Positions 1 through 11,186 of a DNA stretch of 64,000 nt are shown in pieces. A program made the translations under genes and the position numbers. The stretch comes from Mesaphorura yosii (Eukaryota; Arthropoda; Collembola; Poduromorpha; Tullbergiidae). Below the pieces are notes generated by a model. It was not told the origin of the DNA. It did no database searches and saw nothing but the letters and a program-made list of their open reading frames with translations. The DNA lies in NCBI GenBank assembly GCA_009869945.1, contig WIXG01000121.1:124001-188000 (forward strand), read 5' to 3'. How positions within the stretch are numbered: position 1 is the first letter of the stretch; every line of letters starts with the position of its first letter.

Positions 1-2373
1 TCTTTCATTTTGCATTTCTCATTTTGCAATGCACGGCAATAAGCAAGTTACATTGCAAAAATACTCGCTCTTCTTGCTTTCCTGCCACTTTTAGACGCTC
101 ACGATTATTATTTTAACTCATTTTCCCCGTCTTGCATGAAATCATCCTACTTTCATCTTTATTTGTTTGTTGCGTTCGTGCGGCAGCGTAACATTTTCCG
201 CGCAACATCAACTTAAAGTGCTCTGTTTCTTCTCGCTTTTCGCGTCTCGCGTTCTACGGTTATTTATTGAATTGCCGAATTGCAACGGATAAGGATTTCC
301 TTTCCTGGAAACGAGCCTAAAAACTTTGCACCGTCTTTTCTCGCTGACACTCATGCATCGCAGGCAACGTGTAGAAGAGGCAACAAATCTCGTCAAAACG
401 CGCGACTCACGTAGCTTGAGCGTCCGTGTTCGTGTCGAGCGCCTTCCGGCTTGGCATTTCATGACGGGCACGCACGATGGAGAGAATCAAGCACAAAATA
501 ATACGTGTACAACGTACACGGACAGGGGCGATGAAGCAAAAACGAAGTTAGTTCGCACGAGCAGGGCTTCGAACGTGATTTGCTCCAGTTTCTTAACTTC
601 TTCGGTGAGAAAATAAGTAATTATTGCATTACCGAAATCAAAGGGTGAAGAAACCAGTGCAACGTTCGGTAGCAATGAAGTTTTGATCCTTCAAGCATGA
701 AACTGATGTGGTAATTTAATTAATTTCCGGGGAGAAGTCAAATGATGAAATAAACTTTCGTCAAAAAACGGGCGAAAAGAAAACTGATGCAATGCAATTC
801 TTGAGAACTGTAAGGCTTGAGTTCCTCTTCCGTCACATTTCTCCGTAGAACTCTCAACATTTTACTTTTTACTTATTATGAGTAGCAATTGCAGTCAAAC
901 GAAAAGTAAAATATTTGATACGTTCATCCCGGGAATGAGACTGCACTTACCTTCTATTTTATCAGAGGAATTTCCGACTTTCTCAGACAAAACTTCAAAA
1001 TTCTTCACATTCGGTTGTACCGCTCGTAGTCAAAAATTCCCAGAACGTCCGAATTGTTCAGGTTTGAAGATCTTCGACTTTGATTTGGGTTTTCAGATGT
1101 TGTGATGAAAGTCTCACGACTCAAATTAAATTTGAGGACGAACTTTAACTTTTAACATACACTCGGGACACGAGATTAAAAGTGTAACGCCTTTAAAATT
1201 CTCGTTTTAAAGCCATGAAATGAGTTAAGAGATACAACTTCATGAATCTTTCTTTGTCTCAGGTGAACATGAGATGATGTACACCTCTCAAGAGTGAAAC
1301 CACGAATGGTTCTGGCGTTGTTGAAACCGAGACTCTTGAGACAGTTCCAGGAGTGGACGGAACAAGAAAGAAAGCCTGAAACCGGCATGCGTGCGTTCTT
1401 TCGGCTTCAGCAAAATTGGTTGCCTTCTTTACCTTCATCGTTCTACCAGCGATACCGGCGCTGGTCCTGATTCCTCGCAGCCTGAAACCAAACTCAGAGC
1501 TCAAAATTGCAGAATTTCAAACTACCCCAAATGCCTTGACGTTCCAATCCAGCCTTCAAAGCTGCAGCAAATTATGAAGATGATTGTCCGGTGTCATTAA
1601 CAAGTTACATCAAGCATCTCGGTTACTCCCATGTGAATAATTAATACTCTTAAGTGTCTTAAGTGAAATGACATGCTCACATCTCGCATTTCACACGCTC
1701 GTCATATGCAAGCTAAAACCCCGAAATGTTATACGCAAAGAGAACATTGGCATCTGACATCTCAACCAAGTCCAGGCGTTAATTTCGCATGAAAATTGCT
1801 CTAAATATGGTATACATTATTAAACTTTGAAAATGTTAACGTAAAGTGAAACTTAAACGATTTATGTGCAGAGTTCCCGTAGCTTGATGGTTACCTTGCA
1901 CTTGTCATTTGCAATTCACTTCAGATGGCAGCTTATGGATAAACTACCATTACATGAAACATCTTCAGCCTGACCTCACCATTATTTAATTAGGCTTCTA
2001 ATTACTATGTTCCAAACAACAGACACCACGTTGGATGGCGAACTTCTAAGAAAGTAAACGAAATCGGTAGATGCAAGAGAATTTAGCTAGTTAGGAATGG
2101 AACATGGCTTTGAGACGAGCTCTGTGCTCAGCGTCATCTGAAATGAGCGAATTTCGACTTTCTAACATTGCTCGCTCAGAGTTACAATGCACTGAGAAGT
2201 AACAAGTATATGTTTGAGTGAGAACATCTGTGGTCTTTGAGTTAATTGAATATTGTTAATAGTTAGTGCAAGCAAGCCAATTAATTATTTGGTGGGCAGG
2301 GTCCCGTGGTTCTGTGCTCTTTCTGGACGAGATCTTTTGTAACTTTAATCAGCCGCAGCATTGTCATTCAGAC
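1..2373. other. intergenic, no supported gene
   Basis: This stretch upstream of UFL1 holds only short overlapping open frames with no recognisable protein similarity and no consistent splice pattern. It probably contains the UFL1 promoter and 5' UTR near its right end. I see no RNA gene or repeat array in it. Confidence 0.6.
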
Positions 2374-5223
2374 ATGTCATCTGGAGACTGGGAAGAAGTC
2401 AAGCGCCTTGCCGCTGATTTTCAGCGGGCACAATTGACGTCGGCTGCCCAAAGGTACCATTCCAAATTACATCTCAAGTAAACGGACCCTTGTTAAAAAT
2501 TAATTCTGATACCATAGGCTAACAGACCGAAACTGCGTTGAAATTATCAACAAACTGTTAGAACTGAAACTACTTGATGTTGTCTTCACATCTGACGGGA
2601 AAGAGTATGTCACACCACAACAGCTGTCCAGAGAGATTTTGGATGAATTGTTTGTTCACGGAGGTTAGGAATTTGCCCCACCAAAATCCGATCAGACGTT
2701 GGCTTGACTATCTGACTGACCTATTTTGTCTGTTTTGTTTCTAGGAAGGCTGTCCTTATCAGATTTAGCGACAAATCTTAATGTGTCGCTCAACGTGATT
2801 AATGCCAGAGTGCTAGAATTAGTCAAGACCGAAAAGCATTGTCATTTTGTTCTTGGTCAGCTATTGACTTCTGAGTATTTGGATGCACTTGCCTATGACT
2901 TGAACGAGAAGTTGAGCCAAGATGGTGTTTTAAGTTTGAATGACGTTTCGAAGAATGTCGACCTACCGGGAGACTTTTTGCACGAGCAACTTCTCCGAAG
3001 ATTGGGTAAAATCATCAAAGGAAGACAAGATGAAACTGATACTGGAGTAATCTACACGGAAGCATTCGTCAGACGAAATATTGCCAGGGTTCGTGGTATT
3101 CTATCGGCTATAACTAAACCAACTCCTGTTAATCAAATTATGGGGAAAGTCCAGCATCTCCCTGACAAGCTTTTCTTCCGTAAGTGTCACGCCATTTAAG
3201 TCGAATGCCTGGAACGTCATTACCAGATAGGAAGATTTAAATGATGTCGATTCTTTGCAGAAATATTGCAAAAACTGATGACGGTGAAACGAGTTGATGG
3301 GATTATTTCGGGATCCTCGCGAAGCGCATACTACATTCCAAGTATCTACTCAAAGGCACAAGTAAATTATATCGAAGGTTTCATGAAAGGAAATGGCTAC
3401 ATCGATCTCGAAGTAGCAGCTCGCCTTGGCATTACGGATCCAAAGTCATTTGTTCAGAAGCGGTTTCCAAATGAAGAATTGACATTTTTGAAGACCTGCT
3501 GTTTGGGAGAATCACTATTCAAACAGGTAGATGCCCACATTCTTGGCTCAAAGTTTAAGTGAACACTGAAGCAATTAATTACGCCGCCACTTGTTAGGTG
3601 AAGGAAACCGTCGAAGAGAGCTTGACATCTCCTGGCTGGGTGGATGTTTCTCTTTTGCTTCCATTCAGCGTGACCGAGAAGGATGTGGAAATGTTATTAG
3701 AATTAATGATCAATCCTAACTGCTTCGTTTTTGGATCAACAATTGTGAACAAGAATTTAGTGCAGAATGTTCAAACGAAGTTCAAGCCCATGATGGAAGA
3801 AAAGGCTTTAAAGGTTTGTCATTCAGCTGCATTTTAACTCGCCACAAGTCGGAATTCTCCGAACCGCTTGTACTAACTTTACATATTCTTCTTATAGGAC
3901 ATCGAATCAGGCCGCTATATTCAGCTGATTAGTGAAATCCGAGCAAGTGAAAAGAAGTCCAAAGCATCTGAATTAAACGCTACTGAATACGATGCTAGAA
4001 GTCACAAGGTTTGAATCAAAGCTCGTGAATGTTTATACTCAATCGAACTAACTTCATACCAATTTACCAATTATAGAAGGATGACCGAAGAAAGAAAGCG
4101 GCCGGAGGCAAAGGTGGTGGGGGAACTCAAGGCCGTGAGACAAAAACGAAATCTACGAAGAAGGTAGCTGAATAATTGATAGATCTGGTGAAATATCAAC
4201 GGCGAAATGCAAGTTCTTATTCGCTTCACGGTACAATTCCAGAAATACATGGCTGGGAAGCGTGATGAATCGTCCGAATCTGAGGAAGAGACGAAGCCGA
4301 CAAAGCAGGCCGAAGTTAAGGGTCCTTCGAAAACTCAACTAGCATTCTTATCACAGAAGGAAGTTTTGACCGTTCTCAGGAAAGAGGACACGCTCAAGGA
4401 GGGACAGGATGATCTGCTTCATGCGATTGCTTCCAAGCTCCTCAAGTAAGATCTCGAAACGTCATATTTCCCCAGTTTTGAAACAAGTTGAGGTTTTATC
4501 CCATTTACTAGGCCATTAACTGACGAATACCAAGCTGTGCTGAAGGCAACGTACGACATCTTCATCACTGAAAAATGTGGCCGTAAATCTAAGGAGGAGC
4601 TCCTGAGAACAACAAAAGAGCATCTCAACGCTTTGAAATTGTATGCTGATGGGCTGAACGAATTCGAGGGAGACGTTAAAACCCAACTGGAAAAGTTCTT
4701 GTCTCGAACGTTTGGTCAAGAAGTTATAAATGCAATCACACAATTTCTGCTTGTGGAGGCAGGCCTTGAGGCTGATGGAAAGGTGACGGACCTGCCACCG
4801 GAAATGTCTAGCAGCTTGTATCAACTCGGCAAAGTTCCATCGCCAGTGCAGCTCCTCCAGGATATTGAACTCCAATTCCAACTGAAGACGGACAAGAATT
4901 TGGATGCCACTTTGACAGTATCGCGAGAAACGCTGCAGGCCCAACTAGCCTCTGCGGAAGAAGCAAAGGACCCTGCCCTGTTCCTGCATATTTTCATTCT
5001 TCTCGCGTTCTCGTTGAAAACGGGCAAATCTTTGCAAGCAAGTGGTAAGTTTGTACCGCAGATTCTGTCCGCACTCCAGTCCAAGTTGCAGCCTGAAGAA
5101 TACGTCAAAATAAAGTCTTACCAAGAAGCAGTGGTGCGTCACATCAAAAGCAAAGGTGCAGGCGAAGACATCGGAACCTTGTACCATGATTTGAATGCAA
5201 TGTTAAAAGCATTCAAGGGTTGA
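2374..5223 (+). CDS. UFL1: E3 UFM1-protein ligase 1 (UFL1)
   Basis: UFL1 is the E3-like ligase that transfers UFM1 to targets at the endoplasmic reticulum, including ribosomal and DDRGK1-linked substrates. Nine exons: 2374-2453, 2518-2663, 2745-3179, 3261-3526, 3598-3813, 3898-4008, 4077-4163, 4243-4445 and 4512-5223, giving 751 aa against roughly 790 in mammals. The N-terminus starts [20 protein letters not shown], nearly the same as vertebrate UFL1, which fixes the start at 2374. The winged-helix-rich first half is strongly conserved ([31 protein letters not shown]). A charged Lys/Glu-rich linker encoded by exons 6-8 precedes the helical C-terminal half. All introns are GT-AG and 64-84 bases long. 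A polyadenylation signal AATAAA lies at 5317-5322. Exon 8 uses an acceptor at 4242, chosen because it keeps the frame; the linker is the least certain part. Identity is very sure. Confidence 0.93.
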
Positions 5224-6300
5224 GTTTATAGTTAGTGAAATTCATTCATGCATTGCATTGTTTAACTACTTTGTCTTTGTCTAAAATTTTAAAAGCATTA
5301 TTTTTCGGTGCATTCTAATAAACATTTGAAGTTTATTACAGTTACTGGCTAATGACTACCGAATGACGAATGAGCATTAACGATGATGGCTTTATAACAG
5401 TGCGCCTGATAACTTAAGAGAGTTTACAGTTTCAAGCGCTGCTGCATGTCGCATTGCATTAAATCAAGTCGACAGTCGACAGATGTTTAGGTTAAAGTAA
5501 AGTGAAGCACTTTCCTTTTCTACTTTACAGCTACTGCAGCAGCTACACTCGCTGTCTGATATAAATTCTTTCTGCCGCCGTGCCATGCTGAGCTGAGATA
5601 ACTAGAGTAATTGGTTTTATATTGTTTTCACGCAACGCGAGGCTCATTCGTCTCGTCACGATACAATTCACATCCCACATGGGACAGTGCAGCGTACAAT
5701 AAAAGTACAATATAATGTGTTTGAAATTCTCCTACGTAAAAGACGTGAAGTTAGAAACATAATTGCTGCCACTTGCGCTCGTGCTGAATTTTAATCCTAA
5801 ATGGCTTAATTCTCCATCGCTCGTTCCTGTTCATTAGTTTGAGTCGCCGTCGATAATGTCTCGGTCTTAACAAATAGTGAACGTAATAATTGCATATTGT
5901 GTTGGTGTGCTTTTTCGTTTTTAGGTCAGTGGAATTTTGTCACGTAGAAATAAGAGCATATTGTTACAATTAGCGAGTCATTATTTTCATTGTTTAGTGA
6001 GTCACTTAACGCGAGTTCTTCCATTAAGAGCTGGAAAATGTCCAATCAGTTCTCTGGTGCAGGAATTTTATGTTCGTGTTCGAGTACCAAAATTTTATTG
6101 CCCATTGTGACAGTGGCCGCAGTTTAATGCAATAGTATTATTAAATCGAGTCAGGCAATGTCTTTAGTTTGTAGATGCTAAATTCCAAATGCACCTGGAA
6201 GACACCAACATTCCACACTTCTCGCCGCTAATCACGACTATACAACTAGCAAACTACCGACCGAAAATAGAAGGAGGTTTACTTCCGACGTAGAAACAAG
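5224..6300. other. UFL1-ARL5 intergenic region
   Basis: Contains the UFL1 3' UTR with its AATAAA at 5317, then about 950 bases without a supported gene that should include the ARL5 promoter and 5' UTR. Copies of a GCATTGCATT-type word occur near 5250 and 5453. Confidence 0.6.
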
Positions 6301-7164
6301 ATGGGTATGCTGTTTACTAAATTGTGGAATTTATTCGGAAAAGAAGGTAAGATGGTATTGATCATTTCATGATAGTGTTGATCCGAAGGTGTGACGGACC
6401 TGTGCTGCAATAGTGGCCTTTGTTTTTTTTTACAGAACACAAAATTGTTATAGTAGGGTTGGACAATGCCGGCAAAACGACAATTCTTTATCAGTTTTTA
6501 ATGAACGAAGTTGTTCAAACGTCGCCAACGATTGGTTCAAATGTGGAGGAAGTAACGTGGAAGAATATCCACTTTATAATGTGGGATTTGGGCGGGCAAC
6601 AGTAAGTCTACACTATAGCTACACCTGTAAGCTTACACACTATCATTCTGAATTTATTAATATTTCAGAAGTCTGAGACAAAGCTGGTCTACTTACTTCC
6701 AAAACACTGAGGTAATCTGTCGACCCGGCATGAACACTTTACTTAATAAACATTGTTGGCATCGACAGTCTGGTAATTAACCCGCATTTCTGATTTGTTC
6801 CAGTTCGTAATAGTTGTGATAGATTCTACAGACACCGAACGACTGACGGTGATAAAAGAAGAAATAGCAAGATTAACTGCTCATGAAGAACTTAAACATT
6901 CTTCGTTCCTGATATATGCTAATAAACAAGATGTCAAAGGTTCTCTGAGACCAGCACTTATCTCCAAAGAGTAAGTTTGTCTCGGTTGAATTTATTGCAA
7001 TGCGGGCGCAACCACAAACATTCATGCTTTCATCTGCTTCACTTTTCAGACTCGGACTGACCTCATTACGTACTCATAAGTGGCAAATTCAGCCCTGCTG
7101 TGCTCTAACGGGCGAAGGCCTTTACCAAGGTTTAGAATGGATCGTATCATTATTAAAGAAGTAA
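6301..7164 (+). CDS. ARL5: ADP-ribosylation factor-like GTPase 5 (ARL5)
   Basis: Small Arf-family GTPase of the trans-Golgi network, which in other animals recruits the GARP tethering complex. Five exons: 6301-6346, 6436-6601, 6669-6711, 6804-6970 and 7050-7164, giving 178 aa, close to the vertebrate ARL5A length. Visible motifs are a Gly2 start ([13 protein letters not shown]), which fits N-myristoylation or an amphipathic helix; the P-loop GLDNAGKTT; the switch I threonine in [10 protein letters not shown]; switch II WDLGGQQ; and the guanine-specificity motif NKQD. The ATG at 6301 is the only one that yields the conserved Arl N-terminus. Polyadenylation signals lie at 7228-7233 and near 7349. 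All introns are short GT-AG. The switch motifs look intact, so an active GTPase is expected. Confidence 0.94.
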
Positions 7165-7615
7165 CAAGTATGCTAGTGATTTTAACTTAGGATTATAAAC
7201 CAAATCAAAAATCAAAATATTTTACATAATAAACCAACTCCACCGCAAACAAAACTATTCCAACTGCGTTGTTGTACTAATTGCTCTATCACCACCAATG
7301 TTTCTTGGAACTTACCCAAACGAGTAATTTGCAGAACATCTCTTTGTACAATAAATCAATTTATTCAATTAGTCTCAAATTTCGGGCAATCGCTTTTCGA
7401 TTGTGCCAGTAGAGTTCTTCGTCTTTTCACGTGCGTCGACATAAAGTAAAACGTGAAACCAGTTTTAACGGGAAAGTTGAGAAGAATCAAATTGTTTCAT
7501 TGCTGGTTAGTCATAAAGTGAGTCGATCAGTTACGGGCCTGTCTGACGGATGTACGGTTCCATCGCACAACAACACGCCAAGACTCTTATACAGTGAGGA
7601 AATTGAGGATCTACC

Positions 7616-8957
7616 ATGGAGGAGTCAGAAACTTATGTCCAAGTCATTGACAGCGCCATTGATAACAGCTCCACTCAATTTGACCAAAACCACGCAAATC
7701 TGACGAAAGTGCACGTCGTGGAATCTGAGTGTGAATTGTACGGCGACACGCTGTTTGTGTTTCTGGTCAGTGGCATCGGCACAACACTCGTGTGCCTGCT
7801 CGGAATCTTCGGAAACATTCTTTCTGCGGTTGTTCTGTCGAGACACTCGATGAAAAGTTCCGTCAACATCATTCTGTTTGCACTGAGCATATTTGATTTG
7901 CTTTTCGTTACCATTTCATTAATATTTTACGGGATCAGTGGAGTGCTTCAGTATTTCTGTGTCCTCATGACCTTTAACAACTATTTTGTGCCTCTCACCG
8001 CACCGTGGCTGTTTCCATTGATCTATGTTGGTAAGCAAGCGAAGCCACAAACCCACTGCATTGAATATCCACGCTTTAATTGCTCATTTCCGCTTCTTTT
8101 CTTCTTTGCGTTCACCGTACGCGGTAATCAGCCCAATTGGGTTCAGTGTGGATGACCGTCTGCGTGACAGTCGAGAGGTTCATCGTTGTCTATCTTCCTT
8201 TAAAGTCAAGATCGTGGTGCACGACACGAAGAGCAACTTGGGCCTCGGTCATAATCTCCGTACTCTGTGTCATCTACAATATTCCAACATGGTGGGAGTA
8301 CCACTACGAAAACAAGTACTTGAATGGGACGCTGATTGGGTACACGCTGGAACTGACTGAATTCCGCAAGAATCAAGCGTACGTACTTTACTACATAACG
8401 TGGGGCTCCTTCTTCCTGTACCGCATGATTCCGTTCTCCATTCTCGTGGTCCTAAATGTCATCATCTACATGAAGGTAACTAGTGAGCCCCGTGTTCGCC
8501 ATTTTGCATGGCACTACGGTTTGATATCTTGCAGATTCGCCAGGCCAATAAAACGAGAAAGCAGCTAACCACCAGTCAAGCCAATGAGATCTCAATCACA
8601 AAAATCTTGTTACTCATCATCTCGACGTTTCTACTCTGCAATCTACTCGCGCTTGCCCTCAACTTTCGGGAGGCGTTCGCAAATATTCCGAGTTCAAATG
8701 AACTCATTGTACTGTCGGCGTTCTTCGTGACCATCAACTCGGCTATTAATTTCTTAATTTATTGCGTGTTTGGGAAGAAGTTTCGGGAGACTTGTGCGCA
8801 ACTGATATTCGTGAGGCTGCTTCTGAACAACTTCTATTACTATTGCCCTTGTGTGTGTGGTGAGGTAGAACGAGACAAAAGTGTAGCCATGACCAGCTCC
8901 AGCTCATCGACCGCCCGAAGAGGAAAATTGACGGTTACTCCGACCTCGTCAGGATAA
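7616..8957 (+). CDS. rhodopsin-family neuropeptide GPCR, FMRFamide-receptor-like
   Basis: Seven-transmembrane receptor expected in the plasma membrane of neurons or target cells. Three exons: 7616-8030, 8147-8475 and 8535-8957, 388 aa. The start ATG is in a good context (ACCATGG). The N-terminus is extracellular with candidate N-glycosylation sites. TM1 contains GIFGNILSAVVL, which carries the class A GN pair. TM3 ends with VTVERFIVVYLPLKSR, where the usual D/ERY is ERF. TM7 reads NSAINFLIYCVFGKKFRE, a variant of NPxxY. The WMTVCVTVER stretch and loop 2 resemble Drosophila FMRFaR and related orphan receptors. The ligand cannot be told from sequence. The tail is short and Ser-rich. AATAAA lies at 9015-9020. 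Class A receptor is very sure; the FMRFamide-receptor subfamily is probable. Confidence 0.85.
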
Positions 8958-9835
8958 GCATCGGCATAAGGAAAGGATTACTTCATTCGTGTGCTTATAC
9001 GCATTATTTCCCGAAATAAACAAGGGTAATTAGTAAATAGCCATAAGCATCATAAACGGCATGAATATGAATGAACTCCTTTCTGAACTCTATTTCTACT
9101 GGTCCATTTCATCGCATCGCCTTCATATTTCTATTCTCACGTATGACTGTATTCTAGTCCCAAGTCCTGTCTTTGTCTAGACTTGCACTTGTATATATTG
9201 ACTCTTGAATCTCATGGCAGAGTAGTGAAACATAAATGTGACCACCAGCATAAGCTTGGCATGATCCTTGTCCGGCAAGCGAAGCGAAGGGAAATGCATT
9301 TAATGTTACCGAATCTGTTCTGTTCTCTGTAGCCTGAGTGTCCACATGTGTCCCATTGGCCTTGGATTTTACTGTGGTCGTTGTTTCGTTTTTATCTCTG
9401 TACGACTTAGTCAGTTGTAATATATTACACAAATATTATGTAATGCATAATGTGCATCAGGTTTATTGTAGGAAGGATGTTAATTTGATTTGAACCCACG
9501 GGACATGACGCACAAGAGTCTCGAGTTAGCCAGCACAAACATCTAAAAGTATTATGTCTCCACGAAAGATTTGAAAAATAAATTTTAGAGCATGTAAATA
9601 CTGCACGCAAGAACAGTCACAACTTGTCAATGAGGAAGTTTCCGCAAAGAATCCAGAAGAAATCAAGAAATCACAGAATTCGGTTAAAATTTTGTTCGTA
9701 TTCGACGGCCAGAGGCTGGGAAATGAAATACTGCATTAAACGTAAGGTTTCTTACAAGACGGTCTCAAGTTCAAAACTCATACAACCAACGTACACAGCA
9801 TCATACAGGTGAAATTTGCGAGTCTGTCCGACACA
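8958..9835. other. intergenic, no supported gene
   Basis: Holds the GPCR 3' UTR with AATAAA at 9015-9020, then low-complexity AT-rich sequence. The short open frames here show no similarity or domain that I recognise. Confidence 0.5.
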
Positions 9836-10325
9836 ATGACTGTGGTCACAATCATGTAAGTCATGCACACATTTTCAAAATTGAGATTCTAATTATTTGC
9901 TCACCCGTTTTCCTAATCACAGACTCTGCTTTCGAATATCGCGAGCCACACCATCAGAGCTTATCAGTTGGTCGACATTTATAAACGGACTGAACGCTGA
10001 CATGAAGAACGAATTCGTGTGGCATTTCCCCAAGTTTCAGAGGGAGCAATCGCTCATCTACCTTTCGGAGACGACGCCTGTGTCTCCAATCGAAAATGGA
10101 GCAGGAACCGACACAAACGGCAATGGCAACACTTGCCTGGCATTCACCATTTACCCAGAGTCAGCGGTCATGTCGCAAATCACAAAGTACCTCAACAGAC
10201 TCGACTTGATGGGTTTTCGCATTATTTCGTCGACCGTCGACAACTCGTCTGTCGAAACGAATTGCATTAAGAAGTGTTACACGTGGACGCTGCAAACGAG
10301 TCCGGGCCTCAGCTTGGGATCATAG
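9836..10325 (+). CDS. small protein, tentative GFRP-like (GTP cyclohydrolase feedback regulator)
   Basis: Two exons, 9836-9855 and 9923-10325, joined by a GT-AG intron in frame, give a 140-residue protein starting MTVVTI. The C-terminal segment (YLNRLDLMGFRIISSTVD, then YTWTLQ) resembles the C-terminal strand and helix of GTP cyclohydrolase I feedback regulatory protein, which has a LERRGFRVLSMTGVGQT-type end. If right, it would bind GTP cyclohydrolase I and tune tetrahydrobiopterin synthesis by phenylalanine and BH4 levels in the cytosol. Against this, the protein is longer than the usual 84 residues, has an insertion rich in Asn, Gly and Thr (about residues 66-83), and the middle is not clearly alignable. 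The tiny first exon is inferred from splice signals. The gene itself is likely; the family call is weak. Confidence 0.4.
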
Positions 10326-11186
10326 TCAATATAATAGGAGATCATTTTTATTTTGATTCGATTTTTAGTAAACTTAAGATTTTAGACATTTTAGTACAAC
10401 TATTCGAACTACACGTAAGCTATTTTGTATTTTATCCGAAATCCGAGCAATGTGCAATAAAATATGCAATGCAAAAAATAAAAACGAGGCAGTGCAACTT
10501 GCTGTTAAGAAAATTAAAATTAATGTCGTTGTATAAACTGAAATTGAAACGCAAAAATACGTTAAGTGACTTAAAATCAAATGAAGTAGTCTCACAAGTA
10601 CTTCTCGTCGTGAGTATGAGAGTAAAGGCGTGATTAAGTGGATAAAGCATTTGACATTGACTTGAAACAAGGGCTAAAGCGATCGTGGAGTGTGGAATGA
10701 GAAGCAAAGCCTATAAATACATACAATGCACAAGACTTCTTGAAAGCGAAGGTTCAGGTGCATCTAAGAACAAGTGATATGTAAAAATTCTTGTTGGAAT
10801 GGAAACAAAATCAAAAGGTGCATTTTGTTGTGCCATAATTCTATTCTTACCTAAGATGTAAAGTACTATGATACAAGTAAACTATTTCTCTAACACCTAT
10901 AAAGCTAAAGTAACGAATAATCTCGCCACACATTAATTTTCGCTAACCTTTTCATTAATTCACAATTGCAGTAAAGCTAGTTCAGAAATTCCAAAAATAA
11001 AAATTGAATCCACAATTTACCTGAACACAGATCGTTGAATATTTACGTATAAACAGTTAGGAATTAGAAAACTGTAGATAAAAGCTCGTCGGAAGAGGTT
11101 CTTTGTAACTCTGTGGAAATTGCATTGAGTTCTTTAAGTTTAAGTTAACTGGAAACGGACGCTAAGTACAATTACGAAAGTGATTA
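10326..11186. other. convergent intergenic region, AT-rich
   Basis: Lies between the stop of the GFRP-like gene and the stop of bark on the opposite strand. It is AT-rich with no supported reading frame and should hold both 3' UTRs. Confidence 0.5.
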
